From Afipia sp. GAS231 (GTDB taxonomy: Bacteria > Pseudomonadota > Alphaproteobacteria > Rhizobiales > Xanthobacteraceae), in assembly GCF_900103365.1 (NCBI RefSeq), contig NZ_LT629703.1, positions 1,612,001 through 1,676,000 on the forward strand: 64,000 nt of DNA, read 5' to 3'. Below are positions 26,436 through 35,951 of the stretch, piece after piece (position 1 is the first letter of the stretch; each line of letters opens with the position of its first letter). A program made the translations under genes and the position numbers. The notes under the pieces are model-generated. The model searched no databases, was not told the DNA's origin, and worked only from the letters and a program-made list of their open reading frames with translations.

Positions 26436-28001
26436 TTAGAATGCGATTTGCATCCCGGTCGATGCGGCACTGATCGTTTGGCCCGGCATCGGGCCGCCCG
26501 TCGCGACCCGTGGCGACAGCACCGGAGCGCCGTGTCCTTCGCCGGCACCGAGTCCGTAGTGGGCACCAGGCCCCTGCGTGAGGTAGGCGCCGACAAGGTA
26601 AAGACTGGTGTTTTCGTTCCAATGATACTTGAGTCCGAGCGAGTACATGTCCACCCGGTCATCCAGTCCGGGAAATTTCGGACTGCCGGGGGTTTGTCCG
26701 GCATGCGCATAGCCCGCCATAAGGTCGAAGCCGTGTCCTAAATCCTGGACATCGCTGACGTAAAATCCGGGCCGCTGCCGTTCGTTTGTCGCCGCAAGGA
26801 CGTTATATCGGTATAGCTCTTCGTAGACGAACGACAATTGGTTGTTGAATTGGAAGTGATACGACACCCCGATCTTGGCTGCAGCCTCGTCAGCAATCAC
26901 GCCACCCTTATCTGACTGTCGGTTGACGTCCTTGTGCAACTCATAAGCGGCCGTGACGTACAATGGACCGTACGAATAGTTAAGCGCAGCGCTGTAGGCG
27001 TCCTTGAACGCTCCATCATTGCACAACGTCTGGGTGCCCTGAGCATTGGGCGTTGCACCGTTCAGGCTTGGTTGCTGCGAGCCGGAACATACGAGTTCTC
27101 CGGTCGGAAAAGCGTTGTTGCCGGCGGCCGCGAGGTCGTCCAGCTTCTGACCCGGCGAGTACAGAGCATTGAAAGTAAAGCCATAGATCTCGGGGGAGTC
27201 GTAAAAAAACGAATGCGGCATCCGATAGTCGAATTCGGTGCGGCCCTCGCCGGCGGAATTGCCCATGATCGAGACGTAATCTCCAACGCTGCCCTTGAAG
27301 GGGTTCATCAGAGCGGTCGATCGTTTGTAAGGGGTATCATCCTTACCGAACATGAACTTGCCGTATGGGGTGGCGATACCAGCAAACGAATTGCGTGATC
27401 CGATCGAGCTTGCGACACCCGGTGTCGCCGATATCTCCGCCATGGTCTCGATCTGATAAATCGCGCGCCAATTGGGCGAACCCAAATCTATGCCGCCTGC
27501 GATACCCACGAACGATTCGTTGCTTGAGACCTGGTTGATCGTTTGGACGCCGTTGCGGGCGCGATCAAAGGAAAGATCCAGAAAACCATAGACGCCGGCA
27601 TCGACGCCCCAAACTCGGGCACTGAGCGTGTTACCCAACACCGGAGCGGGTCCCCGCACAATTCCGGTCTGCGAGGTACGAGCCAGTTGCGGGACTTCTG
27701 CGATATCCGGCGCAACCGCGCCCGCAGGCGCTGGAATCTGTACGCCCACCGGCCAAGCCGGCTGAGGCGCCTTCACTGGCGGTGACTCGGCGTTCCGCCG
27801 ATACGCCGCATTCGCGTGGGATGTCGCCGCGAGAGCGTCCAATTTTGCCTGCAGGGCTTTCTGCGATGCCTTCATCTGTTGCATCTCCTGTCGAAGCATT
27901 TCCACCTCTTGCGCCGCTGTATCCGGCTTGCCTTCGGCAAATGCCGATACCGTCGTTCCCATTCCAATAATGCACGCAACCGCCATCGATGCGTTCTTCA
28001 T
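26436..28001 (-). CDS. Outer-membrane porin with N-terminal coiled coil
   Basis: 521 aa from ATG 28001, with GGAGGGG five bases upstream. A signal peptide (VACIIGMGTTVSAFAEG) is followed by a heptad-like helix (AAQEVEMLRQEMQQMKASQKALQAKLDALA) as in trimeric porins with periplasmic stalks. The remainder is a Gly/Tyr/Phe-rich beta-barrel of the Gram-negative porin type (GVYGFLDLSFDRARNGVQTINQV, SSIGSRNSFAGIATPYGKFMFGKDDTPYK), ending in aromatic-alternating strands with terminal Phe. Its presence between regulator and oxalate genes suggests a role in oxalate uptake across the outer membrane (inference). Confidence 0.9.
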   Translation of the reverse strand: MKNASMAVACIIGMGTTVSAFAEGKPDTAAQEVEMLRQEMQQMKASQKALQAKLDALAATSHANAAYRRNAESPPVKAPQPAWPVGVQIPAPAGAVAPDIAEVPQLARTSQTGIVRGPAPVLGNTLSARVWGVDAGVYGFLDLSFDRARNGVQTINQVSSNESFVGIAGGIDLGSPNWRAIYQIETMAEISATPGVASSIGSRNSFAGIATPYGKFMFGKDDTPYKRSTALMNPFKGSVGDYVSIMGNSAGEGRTEFDYRMPHSFFYDSPEIYGFTFNALYSPGQKLDDLAAAGNNAFPTGELVCSGSQQPSLNGATPNAQGTQTLCNDGAFKDAYSAALNYSYGPLYVTAAYELHKDVNRQSDKGGVIADEAAAKIGVSYHFQFNNQLSFVYEELYRYNVLAATNERQRPGFYVSDVQDLGHGFDLMAGYAHAGQTPGSPKFPGLDDRVDMYSLGLKYHWNENTSLYLVGAYLTQGPGAHYGLGAGEGHGAPVLSPRVATGGPMPGQTISAASTGMQIAF

Positions 28002-28163
28002 GTTGCCCCTCCCCAGGTCTGATGATGTGTTGACGCGGGCTGGACCCCGCCAATTCAAGCTCGTTTCAATTTCCAGCAAGCGAACGCTATGGGATACAAA
28101 ACACCAGCGTAAGAGCCGGCGCTTGGCAGAAAAAAATTTGGAGTCGATGTTATAAATCGATCA

Positions 28164-28232
28164 CGAAAATGCTTTCGCACCGCGAACGCACTTCTGTTGC
28201 AAATTGGGAACGAAAATGTTCCCGCACCGCGA
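28164..28232. repeat. Pair of 22-bp direct repeats upstream of the porin
   Basis: Copies at 28164-28185 and 28211-28232 share 19 of 22 bases (CGAAAATG at the left, CGCACCGCGA at the right, three changes between). They are 47 bp apart and about 160-230 nt upstream of the porin start. The arrangement fits repeated regulator sites. Confidence 0.55.
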
Positions 28233-28620
28233 CAAGACGGCGTACAGCGTTGGCAGCAGGCTACCAACACCGCGCGCACTTGTCCTCACCAACTCGATCG
28301 AGGTAGAGCGACGGGGCACGCGGTGCGCTACGCGCTTCGTCTGAAAGGATGCGTCCGCTTTGAGTATCTCGTTACGATGCGCTGCGGGGTAAGATTCGAG
28401 TGAGATTGCAGCCGTGCTGCGAACGCCTCAAATGCCCAGCGCCTGCCAGACCGAAGTTCAGTTGGTCTGCATGCCGGGTTTCGCGCCCGGTTACCTGCCG
28501 GAGTCGCCACGTCGGCGACGGATGACATCTGCTAACGTGATGCGACGTCTAAACTCGAAACGTCGCCCGCTCCGTTGAGACAGAACTCATTCGACAAACT
28601 TCGCTGGATCTATCCGCCGA

Positions 28621-28890
28621 TCACCTCTTTGGCTTCTTCCCGCGAATCGGCGTTTCCCGCTTCTTTATTTCTTGCATCAACGCGGCCAGCCAGCGCAACA
28701 AGCCAGCTCTCTTCATCGCATCGTGCCGGGCGGATCCCGGCGGCATGCTGCGCGCCATCTCTATGGCCCGATCGGCCTTTGCGTCCCAATCAGCTTTGGG
28801 GTCCGGATTCCCCGTCAAAAAACGCCCCCATACCGTTACACGCCCCGCATGATCTTCGAAAATTTGTCTGCAATCGGCAGCGATTGACGA
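28621..28890 (-). pseudogene. Probably decayed small hypothetical gene
   Basis: The last 90 codons of a minus-strand frame read as ordinary protein (WDAKADRAIEMARSMPPGSARHDAMKRAGLLRW then a Lys/Arg-rich tail). This resembles small alphaproteobacterial proteins of the PPG-R-EALKRAGLLR type. No ATG or GTG occurs at a suitable place, and an ATG in a neighbouring frame (MGAFFDGESG) would need a one-base shift. It sits between the FAH gene stop and the porin promoter region. Either a frameshifted gene or one starting at TTG. Confidence 0.4.
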
Positions 28891-28901
28891 AGGGGACTGT
28901 G

Positions 28902-29690
28902 TTACTGCCTGAATTCGTTGGTCAGTTCGCCGATGCCGTCGATCGCGATGGTGACCTGGTTGACCGGATCTTTCATTGACCCGACCCCCAACGATGTGCC
29001 GCAGCAGATCAGATCTCCCGGCAACAACGTCATGTCGTGCGAGATCTTGCTGACAAGCTGTTGTGCGCTGAAGATCATGTCCGAAATCGGATACGACTGA
29101 CGCTCCTCGCCATTGAGAATCGTCCGAACAACGAGCTTCACCGAGTCGATCCCGGATGCGATGACAGGTCCAAACGGGCAAAAACTATCGAAGCCCTTGG
29201 CGCGGGCCCATTGCGCAAAGGTGGCATCTCTGCCGATAATATCAGCGGCAGTGATATCGTTGACGCAGGTATAACCAAAAATATAGTCATTGGCCTGATC
29301 GGCCGATACGCCGCTGCATCTGCGGCCGACGACAATCCCGAGTTCGCCCTCGTATGTGACTTTACCATCATAGGAGGCCGGTCGTTTGACGACTGCATTC
29401 GGCGCGGCTGATGTCGTCGGCGCCTTTAAAAGGTAGAGCGGATCGTCGGGTTCAGTGACCTTCAATTTTGCGGCAAGTGCATGAAAATTATTCCACAGCG
29501 CGATGATCTTGGAAGGTTCGGTCGGAGCCAGGAGTTCGACATCAGACAAAGCGAGGCGCCGGCCATTTGCCCGTGATTTACCGAACATCTCGCCGTCATA
29601 AATGCTGATTTCTGATTGCGAGATCGTTCCAAACCCGGTCGTGTCACTGTGTCGAAAGCGAACCCAATAGGTCACGATGAAAATCTCCAA
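28902..29690 (-). CDS. Fumarylacetoacetate hydrolase (FAH) family protein
   Basis: 262 aa. Metal-binding pattern YEGELGIVVGRR (E-x-E) followed by the family Asp in NDITAADIIGR, and the substrate-loop region GFDSFCPFGPVIAS. C-terminus GDLICCGTSLGVGSMKDPV fits the FAH/2-hydroxyhepta-2,4-diene-1,7-dioate isomerase group, which includes acylpyruvases and oxaloacetate decarboxylases. In an oxalate cluster, an oxaloacetate- or oxalyl-compound-cleaving role is possible but unproved. It follows the PanE-like reductase by 58 nt on the same strand. Confidence 0.88.
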   Translation of the reverse strand: MEIFIVTYWVRFRHSDTTGFGTISQSEISIYDGEMFGKSRANGRRLALSDVELLAPTEPSKIIALWNNFHALAAKLKVTEPDDPLYLLKAPTTSAAPNAVVKRPASYDGKVTYEGELGIVVGRRCSGVSADQANDYIFGYTCVNDITAADIIGRDATFAQWARAKGFDSFCPFGPVIASGIDSVKLVVRTILNGEERQSYPISDMIFSAQQLVSKISHDMTLLPGDLICCGTSLGVGSMKDPVNQVTIAIDGIGELTNEFRQ

Positions 29691-29748
29691 AATTCAAGAG
29701 CAAAGTTTCCGCTCCGGCTTTGGACCAGCCGCACGGTGATGGCAGCGT

Positions 29749-30723
29749 TCAATAAAGACCTGCGATTCTGGCGCGCTGTGTTACGAGCGCCAGAACCGCG
29801 TCGATTGTCGGGGTTGGAATCTGCGTGAGACGCCCCATTTCCTGAACCACCGTGACCAGCGGATCGATCTCCATCGGGCGTCCGCGCTCAAGATCTTGCA
29901 GCATTGACGTCTTGTGCGCGCCGACCTTGCGCGCGCCTTCGATCCGGCGCTCGACGTCGACGCGGAATTTGACGCCAAATGTCTCCGCGATGCACTGGGT
30001 TTCCAGCATCATGGCCTTGGACAGGGCGCGGGTTGCCGGATCCGTGCATATCTTGTCCAGAGTTGCGTGCGTCAGCGCGCTGATCGGATTGAAACAGACA
30101 TTGCCCCACAGCTTGAGCCAGATTTCGTCGCGGATCCGATCGAGGATGGGCGCTTGCAATCCGGCCTTGACGAACATCGCGGCAAGCCGTTCGACATCCG
30201 CACTTCTTTCGCCGGATGCTTCGCCGAGGGGAAAGCGATCGCCATAGACATGACGGATGACGCCAGGCGCCTCGATCTCCGTCGCGGGATAGACGATGCA
30301 CCCGATAGCGCGCTCCGGACCCAATTCGCGCCACTGCCGTCCGCCCGGATCGATGCTTTCAAGCGTCGATCCCTCGCACTCATTGCCGTGCTTGTAGAAA
30401 TACCAGTAGGGAATCCCGTTGACTGCCGTGACGATCCGTGTGTGCGCGCCAAGCAGCGGCTGGATTGCTTCGATAACACCGGTGATCGAGTGCGCCTTCA
30501 GGCAAATGATCACAAAATCCTGCGGCCCCAGCTCGGCGGGGTTGTCGGTGCAACGGGGGTGCACCACGCGCTCTTCATCGCCAATCAATAATTTGAGGCC
30601 GTTGGCGCGCATCGCAGCTAGATGCGCGCCGCGCGCAACGAGGCTGACATCCGCTCCCGCTTGAGCCAGCTGCACACCGAGATAGCCACCGATCGCGCCG
30701 GCGCCGTAGATACAGATTTTCAT
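29749..30723 (-). CDS. PanE-like reductase, probable oxalyl-CoA reductase
   Basis: 324 aa from ATG 30723, with GGAG seven bases upstream. NAD(P) fold MKICIYGAGAIGGYLGVQLAQAGADVSLVARG; catalytic-type lysines and asparagine in ICLKAHS and WLKLWGNVCFNPISALTHAT, as in ketopantoate reductase. Pantothenate genes are absent, and the neighbours are frc, oxc, oxlT and gcl. In Methylobacterium extorquens the PanE homologue PanE2 reduces oxalyl-CoA to glyoxylate, which would link this cluster's Frc to its Gcl pathway. The family is certain; the oxalyl-CoA assignment is inference from context. Confidence 0.8.
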   Translation of the reverse strand: MKICIYGAGAIGGYLGVQLAQAGADVSLVARGAHLAAMRANGLKLLIGDEERVVHPRCTDNPAELGPQDFVIICLKAHSITGVIEAIQPLLGAHTRIVTAVNGIPYWYFYKHGNECEGSTLESIDPGGRQWRELGPERAIGCIVYPATEIEAPGVIRHVYGDRFPLGEASGERSADVERLAAMFVKAGLQAPILDRIRDEIWLKLWGNVCFNPISALTHATLDKICTDPATRALSKAMMLETQCIAETFGVKFRVDVERRIEGARKVGAHKTSMLQDLERGRPMEIDPLVTVVQEMGRLTQIPTPTIDAVLALVTQRARIAGLY

Positions 30724-30764
30724 GCCGTTCTCCAAAGCGCTAGACTGATCGTTCATGGACCCGC

Positions 30765-31649
30765 TTATCCCTTCAGCACGTCGATCAGCGTCTTCCCAAG
30801 ACGCGCCGGCGAAGGAGACACACGGATGCCGGCGCCCTCCATCGCGGCGATCTTGGATTCCGCATCTCCCTTTCCGCCGGAGATGATCGCACCGGCGTGG
30901 CCCATGCGGCGGCCCGGAGGGGCGGTACGCCCTGCGATGAATCCGACCATCGGCTTGTTTCGGCCACGCTTTGCCTCATCCTTGATGAATTGTGCGGCGT
31001 CTTCTTCCGAGGAGCCGCCGATCTCGCCGATCATGACGATGGATTTCGTCGCCGGATCGGCGAGGAATAGCTCAAGCATTGCGATGAAGTCGGTACCCTT
31101 GACCGGATCGCCGCCGATACCGACCGCGGTGGTCTGCCCCAGCCCCTCTGCGGTGGTCTGATATACCGCCTCGTAGGTCAGCGTTCCCGAGCGCGAAACG
31201 ATTCCGACGTTTCCCTTCTTGAAGATATTGCCGGGCATGATTCCGATCTTGCACTCACCCGCCGTCATCACGCCGGGGCAATTCGGGCCAATCAGCCGGG
31301 ACTTTGAACCGTCGAGCGCACGGCCGACCTTGATCATGTCCGCCACTGGAATGCCTTCTGTGATACAGACAATGAGCGGAATCTCTGCATCGATTGCTTC
31401 GCAAATCGCGTCCGCCGCGCCTGGCGGCGGGACATAAATCACGCTGGCATCCGCGCCGGTCTTTTCGCGAGCTTCGGCCACGGTATCGAACACTGGCAAG
31501 TCGAGATGCTTGGTGCTTCCTTTGCCGGGCGAGGTACCCCCCACCATTTTGGTGCCGTAAAGCACGGCCTGCTCGGAGTGGAAAGTACCATTTTTGCCCG
31601 TGAAACCTTGGCAAATGACCTTGGTATTGCCGTCAATCAGAATAGCCAT
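30765..31649 (-). CDS. sucD: Succinyl-CoA synthetase alpha subunit (cluster paralogue)
   Basis: 294 aa. CoA-binding Rossmann start [28 protein letters not shown] and the phospho-histidine loop [21 protein letters not shown] are complete. High similarity in wording to standard SucD argues for succinate over malate (MtkB), though malate-CoA ligase cannot be excluded. It overlaps the stop of sucC by one base (TAATG), so the subunits are translationally coupled. A second, non-housekeeping copy is expected because TCA-cycle genes are absent. It could regenerate succinyl-CoA as CoA donor for the oxalate CoA-transferase (inference). Confidence 0.92.
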   Translation of the reverse strand: MAILIDGNTKVICQGFTGKNGTFHSEQAVLYGTKMVGGTSPGKGSTKHLDLPVFDTVAEAREKTGADASVIYVPPPGAADAICEAIDAEIPLIVCITEGIPVADMIKVGRALDGSKSRLIGPNCPGVMTAGECKIGIMPGNIFKKGNVGIVSRSGTLTYEAVYQTTAEGLGQTTAVGIGGDPVKGTDFIAMLELFLADPATKSIVMIGEIGGSSEEDAAQFIKDEAKRGRNKPMVGFIAGRTAPPGRRMGHAGAIISGGKGDAESKIAAMEGAGIRVSPSPARLGKTLIDVLKG

Positions 31650-32851
31650 TACGCGGCCTCCCTTCGTGTGGCTCTCACGATCTTTTGTGCGGCATCGTCG
31701 AGGTCGCTCGCCGACACGACATTGAGACCCGACTCTTTGATGATTTTTTTGCCAAGCTCGACATTGGTGCCTTCGAGCCGCACGACCAGCGGCACCGTCA
31801 AGCCGGCTTCCCGCACCGCCGCCACCACGCCTTCGGCAACGACATCGCAGCGCATGATGCCGCCGAAGATATTGACCAGAATTCCCTCAACATGCGGATC
31901 GGATGTGATGATCCGGAATGCCGCCGCGACCTTCTCCTTGGTCGCCCCGCCACCGACGTCGAGGAAGTTTGCCGGCGTCGCGCCGTAAAGCTTGATGATA
32001 TCCATGGTGGCCATGGCCAGACCGGCGCCGTTGACCATGCAGCCGATCGTGCCCTCCAGCGCGATGTAGTTGAGATCGTACTTTGACGCTTCGATCTCTT
32101 TCTCGTCCTCCTCCGTCAGATCGCGCAGCTCGACCAAGTCGGAGTGCCGGTACAACGCGTTCGAATCGAAGCTGACCTTGGCGTCGAGGCATCGCAACTC
32201 GCCCTGCTTGGTGACAACCAGCGGATTGATCTCAAGCATCGCCATGTCGGTGCCGACAAAGGCGTCGTAGAGCTGCGCCGTCAGCGTCTCTACCTGCTTT
32301 GCGAGATGACCCTTGAGGCCCAGCGCGCGGGCCACCGCCCGTCCGTGATGCGCCATGACGCCAGTCGCGGGATCAACCGAGAAGGTCACGATCTTGTCGG
32401 GCGTGTCGTGTGCAACCTTTTCGATGTCCATTCCGCCTTCGGTCGAGACAACAAAAGCGATACGCGAAGTCTCGCGATCAACCAGCATCGATAGATAGAA
32501 TTCCTTCTCGATGTCGCAGCCATCCTCGATATACAGCCGGTTGACCTGCTTGCCTGAGGGGCCGGTCTGCGCGGTGACAAGTGTGTTGCCGAGCATTTCC
32601 CGGGCACAGGCCGCTACTTCGTCGATCGATTTCGCGAGCCGCACGCCACCTTTCGCATCGGCAGGCAGTTCCTTGAATTTGCCCTTGCCGCGGCCACCGG
32701 CATGGATTTGTGATTTCACTACGTATACCGGGCCTGGGAGCGCCTTCGCGGCAGTCACTGCTTCTTCAACCGTGAGTTCCGACTGACCTGCCGAGACGAG
32801 CACGCCGAAGTTCTTAAGGACGGCCTTGCCTTGATATTCGTGAATGTTCAT
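31649..32851 (-). CDS. sucC: Succinyl-CoA synthetase beta subunit (cluster paralogue)
   Basis: 400 aa from ATG 32851 ([23 protein letters not shown]). ATP-grasp features are complete: [39 protein letters not shown], and the C-terminal [21 protein letters not shown] with [15 protein letters not shown]. The upstream ATG at 32938 adds non-homologous sequence and is rejected. Coupled to sucD. The upstream 97 nt separate it from oxlT and contain a GTATGCCAGA element resembling the oxlT/oxc operator half-site. Confidence 0.93.
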   Translation of the reverse strand: MNIHEYQGKAVLKNFGVLVSAGQSELTVEEAVTAAKALPGPVYVVKSQIHAGGRGKGKFKELPADAKGGVRLAKSIDEVAACAREMLGNTLVTAQTGPSGKQVNRLYIEDGCDIEKEFYLSMLVDRETSRIAFVVSTEGGMDIEKVAHDTPDKIVTFSVDPATGVMAHHGRAVARALGLKGHLAKQVETLTAQLYDAFVGTDMAMLEINPLVVTKQGELRCLDAKVSFDSNALYRHSDLVELRDLTEEDEKEIEASKYDLNYIALEGTIGCMVNGAGLAMATMDIIKLYGATPANFLDVGGGATKEKVAAAFRIITSDPHVEGILVNIFGGIMRCDVVAEGVVAAVREAGLTVPLVVRLEGTNVELGKKIIKESGLNVVSASDLDDAAQKIVRATRREAA

Positions 32852-32948
32852 GTCGTTCTCTGTTGCTGTATTTTGTATGCCAGAATTTCGAAGACAAAAA
32901 AGAAAGGTGCACCGTGGTCCACCTCGCTTCAATTTCAAACAGTGACGA

Positions 32949-34265
32949 TCAGACTGTGCTCACTGTTTGTGGATTTGCGTCGAGCGGGGCGGTTTCGTTG
33001 CCCAGAATGAAAGCTCGCCGCATCGGCTTGATGACGAACAATGCAAGCAGTGCCGCAGTGGCGTTCAGGCCGACGGCCATGACGAAGACAGCCTGCCAGC
33101 CGTAGTTTGTCGCGACTAGGCTCGCAATCGGCACCAGCAACGCCGCTGTCCCCTTGGCGGTGTAAAGCATGCCGTTATTGGTGGTCGCATATTTGGCACC
33201 GAAGGTGTCGCCAGTGGTCGCGGGGAACAGGCTGTAAATTTCGCCGAACACGCCGAAATATACCGCGGTCGCAAGCACGAAGACGACCGGCATGTGGCCA
33301 TAGGCCGAAAGCGTGAGCAACATGAGTGCCGCGGTTCCGAACGCGATGAACATGGTGTGTTCGCGCCCGATGGTGTCGGAGACCCAACCGAAGAATGGCC
33401 TGCCGAAGCCGTCGAAAATCCGGTCGAGCGATATTGCGAAGGTCAATGCAGCCATCTGAAAGCCCAGAAGACTTACGGGTTCGTTCGCGATCTTGAAGTC
33501 ATGCGCGATCGGTGCGATCTGGGCCGCCGTCATGAGACCGCCCGCGGCGACCATCACAAACACCAGATACATTACCCAGAATATTGGGCTGCGCAGCACC
33601 TGAGGCGGCGTGAAGTCGATCTTGGTTTGGGGCAGGTTGAGCTGTTTCTTTGTCACCGCCATCACTTGCGACGGCTTGCGGATGAAGATTGCCAGAACAA
33701 AAACGATCAGGCCCTGCCCGATGCCGAATGTAAGGAACGCGTTTTGGTATCCGCTGGAAGCGATCATCTGCGCGATCGGCACTACCGTAATTGCGGCACC
33801 GGCGCCGAAACCGGCCGCAGTCGCGCCGGCCGCAATACCTCGCCGGTCAGGAAACCACTTCAAGGCATTGCCGACGCATGTTCCGTAGACCGAGCCTGCA
33901 CCGATTCCGCCGCACACGGCCGCGACGTAAAGCAGCGTCAGCGAAGTGGCGTAGGAATTTAAGACCCAGGCGATGGCGATCATGACTCCGCCGAACATGA
34001 CGACAATGCGGGGACCATATTTGTCGACAAACCATGCCTCGATCGGCACCAGCCAGGTTTCGGTGAGCACAAAGAGAGTGAAAGCCAACTGAATAGCTGT
34101 GCGGCCCCAGTGAAATTTTGCGTCGATCGGATCGACGAACAGGGTCCAGCCGTATTGCAGGTTTGCGATCATCGCCATGCAGGCAATACCCATCGCGAGT
34201 TGCAGCCAGCGGTAGTTCTTGCCTTCGACCGTCGGTAACGCAGCAGCCTGTGTCGTGATTGTCAT
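32949..34265 (-). CDS. oxlT: OxlT-like oxalate/formate antiporter (MFS)
   Basis: 438 aa, 12 predicted helices. The motif [15 protein letters not shown] carries the arginine equivalent to OxlT Arg272, and [13 protein letters not shown] carries the lysine equivalent to Lys355; both bind the dicarboxylate in Oxalobacter OxlT. The helix 5 region [23 protein letters not shown] is typical of the oxalate:formate antiporter family. It would take up oxalate in exchange for formate. The 21-bp palindrome 50 nt upstream of its start is the best operator in the cluster. Confidence 0.9.
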   Translation of the reverse strand: MTITTQAAALPTVEGKNYRWLQLAMGIACMAMIANLQYGWTLFVDPIDAKFHWGRTAIQLAFTLFVLTETWLVPIEAWFVDKYGPRIVVMFGGVMIAIAWVLNSYATSLTLLYVAAVCGGIGAGSVYGTCVGNALKWFPDRRGIAAGATAAGFGAGAAITVVPIAQMIASSGYQNAFLTFGIGQGLIVFVLAIFIRKPSQVMAVTKKQLNLPQTKIDFTPPQVLRSPIFWVMYLVFVMVAAGGLMTAAQIAPIAHDFKIANEPVSLLGFQMAALTFAISLDRIFDGFGRPFFGWVSDTIGREHTMFIAFGTAALMLLTLSAYGHMPVVFVLATAVYFGVFGEIYSLFPATTGDTFGAKYATTNNGMLYTAKGTAALLVPIASLVATNYGWQAVFVMAVGLNATAALLALFVIKPMRRAFILGNETAPLDANPQTVSTV

Positions 34266-34314
34266 CCTGGACCCTCCGGGCGCTCGTTTTAAGAATGGCG
34301 TCTTCCCATTTCAT

Positions 34315-34335
34315 TCTGGTATGCAATATACCAGA
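34315..34335. promoter_or_regulatory. Perfect palindromic operator upstream of oxlT
   Basis: Arms TCTGGTAT (34315-34322) and ATACCAGA (34328-34335) are perfect inverted repeats separated by GCAAT. It is centred 60 nt before the oxlT start. Related pieces occur before oxc (37774-37795, 37862-37873) and sucC (about 32875-32883). IclR-type dimers bind sites of this size, and an IclR gene is in the cluster. Confidence 0.7.
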
Positions 34336-34415
34336 GTGCAAGTGATTATTTTGTGGCAAGGCTAGAAAAGTCGCGCTTGTTGCGTCCCTTCAGTTGCCGC
34401 TGAAACATTGTTGCA

Positions 34416-34443
34416 TAAAAAGAAAGCCCCGAAATTCGGGGCT
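34416..34443 (-). terminator. Intrinsic terminator downstream of frc
   Basis: AGCCCCGAA (34425-34433) pairs with TTCGGGGCT (34435-34443); on the minus strand the stem is followed by TTTCTTTTTA. It closes the oxc-frc transcript about 140 nt after the frc stop. Confidence 0.8.
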
Positions 34444-34583
34444 AAGTTGGGGAGAAATGGTGAGGCCGCGACTGCATAAAATGCGAAATCGATCTAGGAC
34501 TTGACGTCGGCGATTCTTTGGAATGGACGCGAGGTCAGATTTCTCGTGATCGACAGTAGCTTAGGCATGCCAGATACCAGCCT

Positions 34584-35879
34584 TTAATGCTCGAACATTG
34601 CGTAAGCTGGAACCACCTTCCGCGGCGGATCGAGCGCGCCGGAATCGTGGATTTCGGCGACCTGATGGGCGGTAAAGCCGAGCACCTGGCGCAGGATTTC
34701 GTCGGTGTGTTCGCCGAGCAGCGGCGAACGCGTCACGTCGCTCGGGCTGTCCGACAGCTTGATCGGATTGCCGACCGAGAAATACTTGCCGCGGGTCGGA
34801 TGATCCACCTCGACCACGGTACCGGTGGCGCGCAGTGACTGATCCTCGATCAACTCTTTCATCGACAGGACCGGACCGCAGGGGATGTCGTCCTTGTTGA
34901 GGATGTCCATCGCCTCGAATTTTGTCTTGGTCATCGTCCACTGTTCGATGCGTCCGAAGATCTCGTTGAGGCGCGGCAGCCGCACCGCCGGCTTGGCGTA
35001 ATCCGGATGGGTCTTCCAGCCGGGCTCGCCGATTACGTCGCAGATCTTCTCCCAGACCGGCGCCTGGGTGATGAAGTAGATGTAGGCGTTGGGATCGGTC
35101 TCCCAGCCCTTGCACTTCAGGATGCGGCCGGGCTGACCGCCGCCGGAATCGTTGCCGGCGCGCGGCACCGCGTCGCCGAACGGAATGCCTTCGCCGAACT
35201 GGCTGTATTCCTTCAGCGGGCCATGGGCGAGGCGCTGCTGGTCGCGCAGTTTGACGCGCGCGAGATTGAGCACGCCGTCCTGCATCGCCGCGGTGACCTT
35301 CTGGCCCTTGCCGGTGACGGTGCGCTGATAGAGCGCGGTGACGATGCCGAGCGCGAGATGCAACCCGGTGCCGCTGTCGCCGATCTGCGCGCCGGTGACC
35401 AGCGGCAGGCCGTCGCGAAAGCCGGTGGTCGACGCCGCACCGCCGGTGCATTGGGCGACGTTCTCATAGACCTTGCAGTCCTCGTACGGCCCGGGGCCAA
35501 AACCCTTGATCGAGGCCACGATCATCTTCGGATTGATGCTCTGGATCTTCTCCCAGGGAAAACCCATGCGGTCGAGCACGCCGGGTCCGAAATTCTCCAC
35601 CAGCACGTCGCAGCTCTTGATCAGCGCGGTGAGGACTTCCTTGCCCTTGGGGTTCTTGGTGTCGAGCGTGATCGAGCGCTTGTTGTGGTTCAGCATGGTG
35701 AAATACAGGCTGTCTACGTTCGGAATGTCCTGCAGCTGACCGCGGGTGATATCGCCGACGCCAGGGCGCTCGACCTTGATCACGTCGGCGCCGAACCAGG
35801 CCAATAGCTGCGTGCACGTCGGCCCGGACTGGACGTGGGTGAAATCGAGAATGCGAACACCCTTGAGCGCCTTGGTCAT
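34584..35879 (-). CDS. frc: Formyl-CoA:oxalate CoA-transferase
   Basis: 431 aa from ATG 35879 ([24 protein letters not shown]). Class III CoA-transferase residues are visible: Gln17, Glu139 in KVYENVAQ, the nucleophile Asp168 in TGAQIGDSG, and the glycine loop GGGQPG near 246-251. Length matches Oxalobacter Frc (428 aa). It moves CoA from formyl-CoA (succinyl-CoA can also donate in characterised enzymes) to oxalate. It follows oxc by 72 nt in one transcript ended by the hairpin at 34416-34443. Confidence 0.95.
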   Translation of the reverse strand: MTKALKGVRILDFTHVQSGPTCTQLLAWFGADVIKVERPGVGDITRGQLQDIPNVDSLYFTMLNHNKRSITLDTKNPKGKEVLTALIKSCDVLVENFGPGVLDRMGFPWEKIQSINPKMIVASIKGFGPGPYEDCKVYENVAQCTGGAASTTGFRDGLPLVTGAQIGDSGTGLHLALGIVTALYQRTVTGKGQKVTAAMQDGVLNLARVKLRDQQRLAHGPLKEYSQFGEGIPFGDAVPRAGNDSGGGQPGRILKCKGWETDPNAYIYFITQAPVWEKICDVIGEPGWKTHPDYAKPAVRLPRLNEIFGRIEQWTMTKTKFEAMDILNKDDIPCGPVLSMKELIEDQSLRATGTVVEVDHPTRGKYFSVGNPIKLSDSPSDVTRSPLLGEHTDEILRQVLGFTAHQVAEIHDSGALDPPRKVVPAYAMFEH

Positions 35880-35951
35880 AAGCTCTCTCCTCAAATCAAA
35901 TCTGCTGGATTCCCCGCCTGCGCGGCGAATGACATCGATGGGTTGCCAGTC

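Noticed and set aside
34561..35451. A 296-codon second frame on the same strand as frc
   Set aside because: Overlaps frc in another frame; it is an Arg/His-rich shadow of a gene whose catalytic residues are all visible in the chosen frame.
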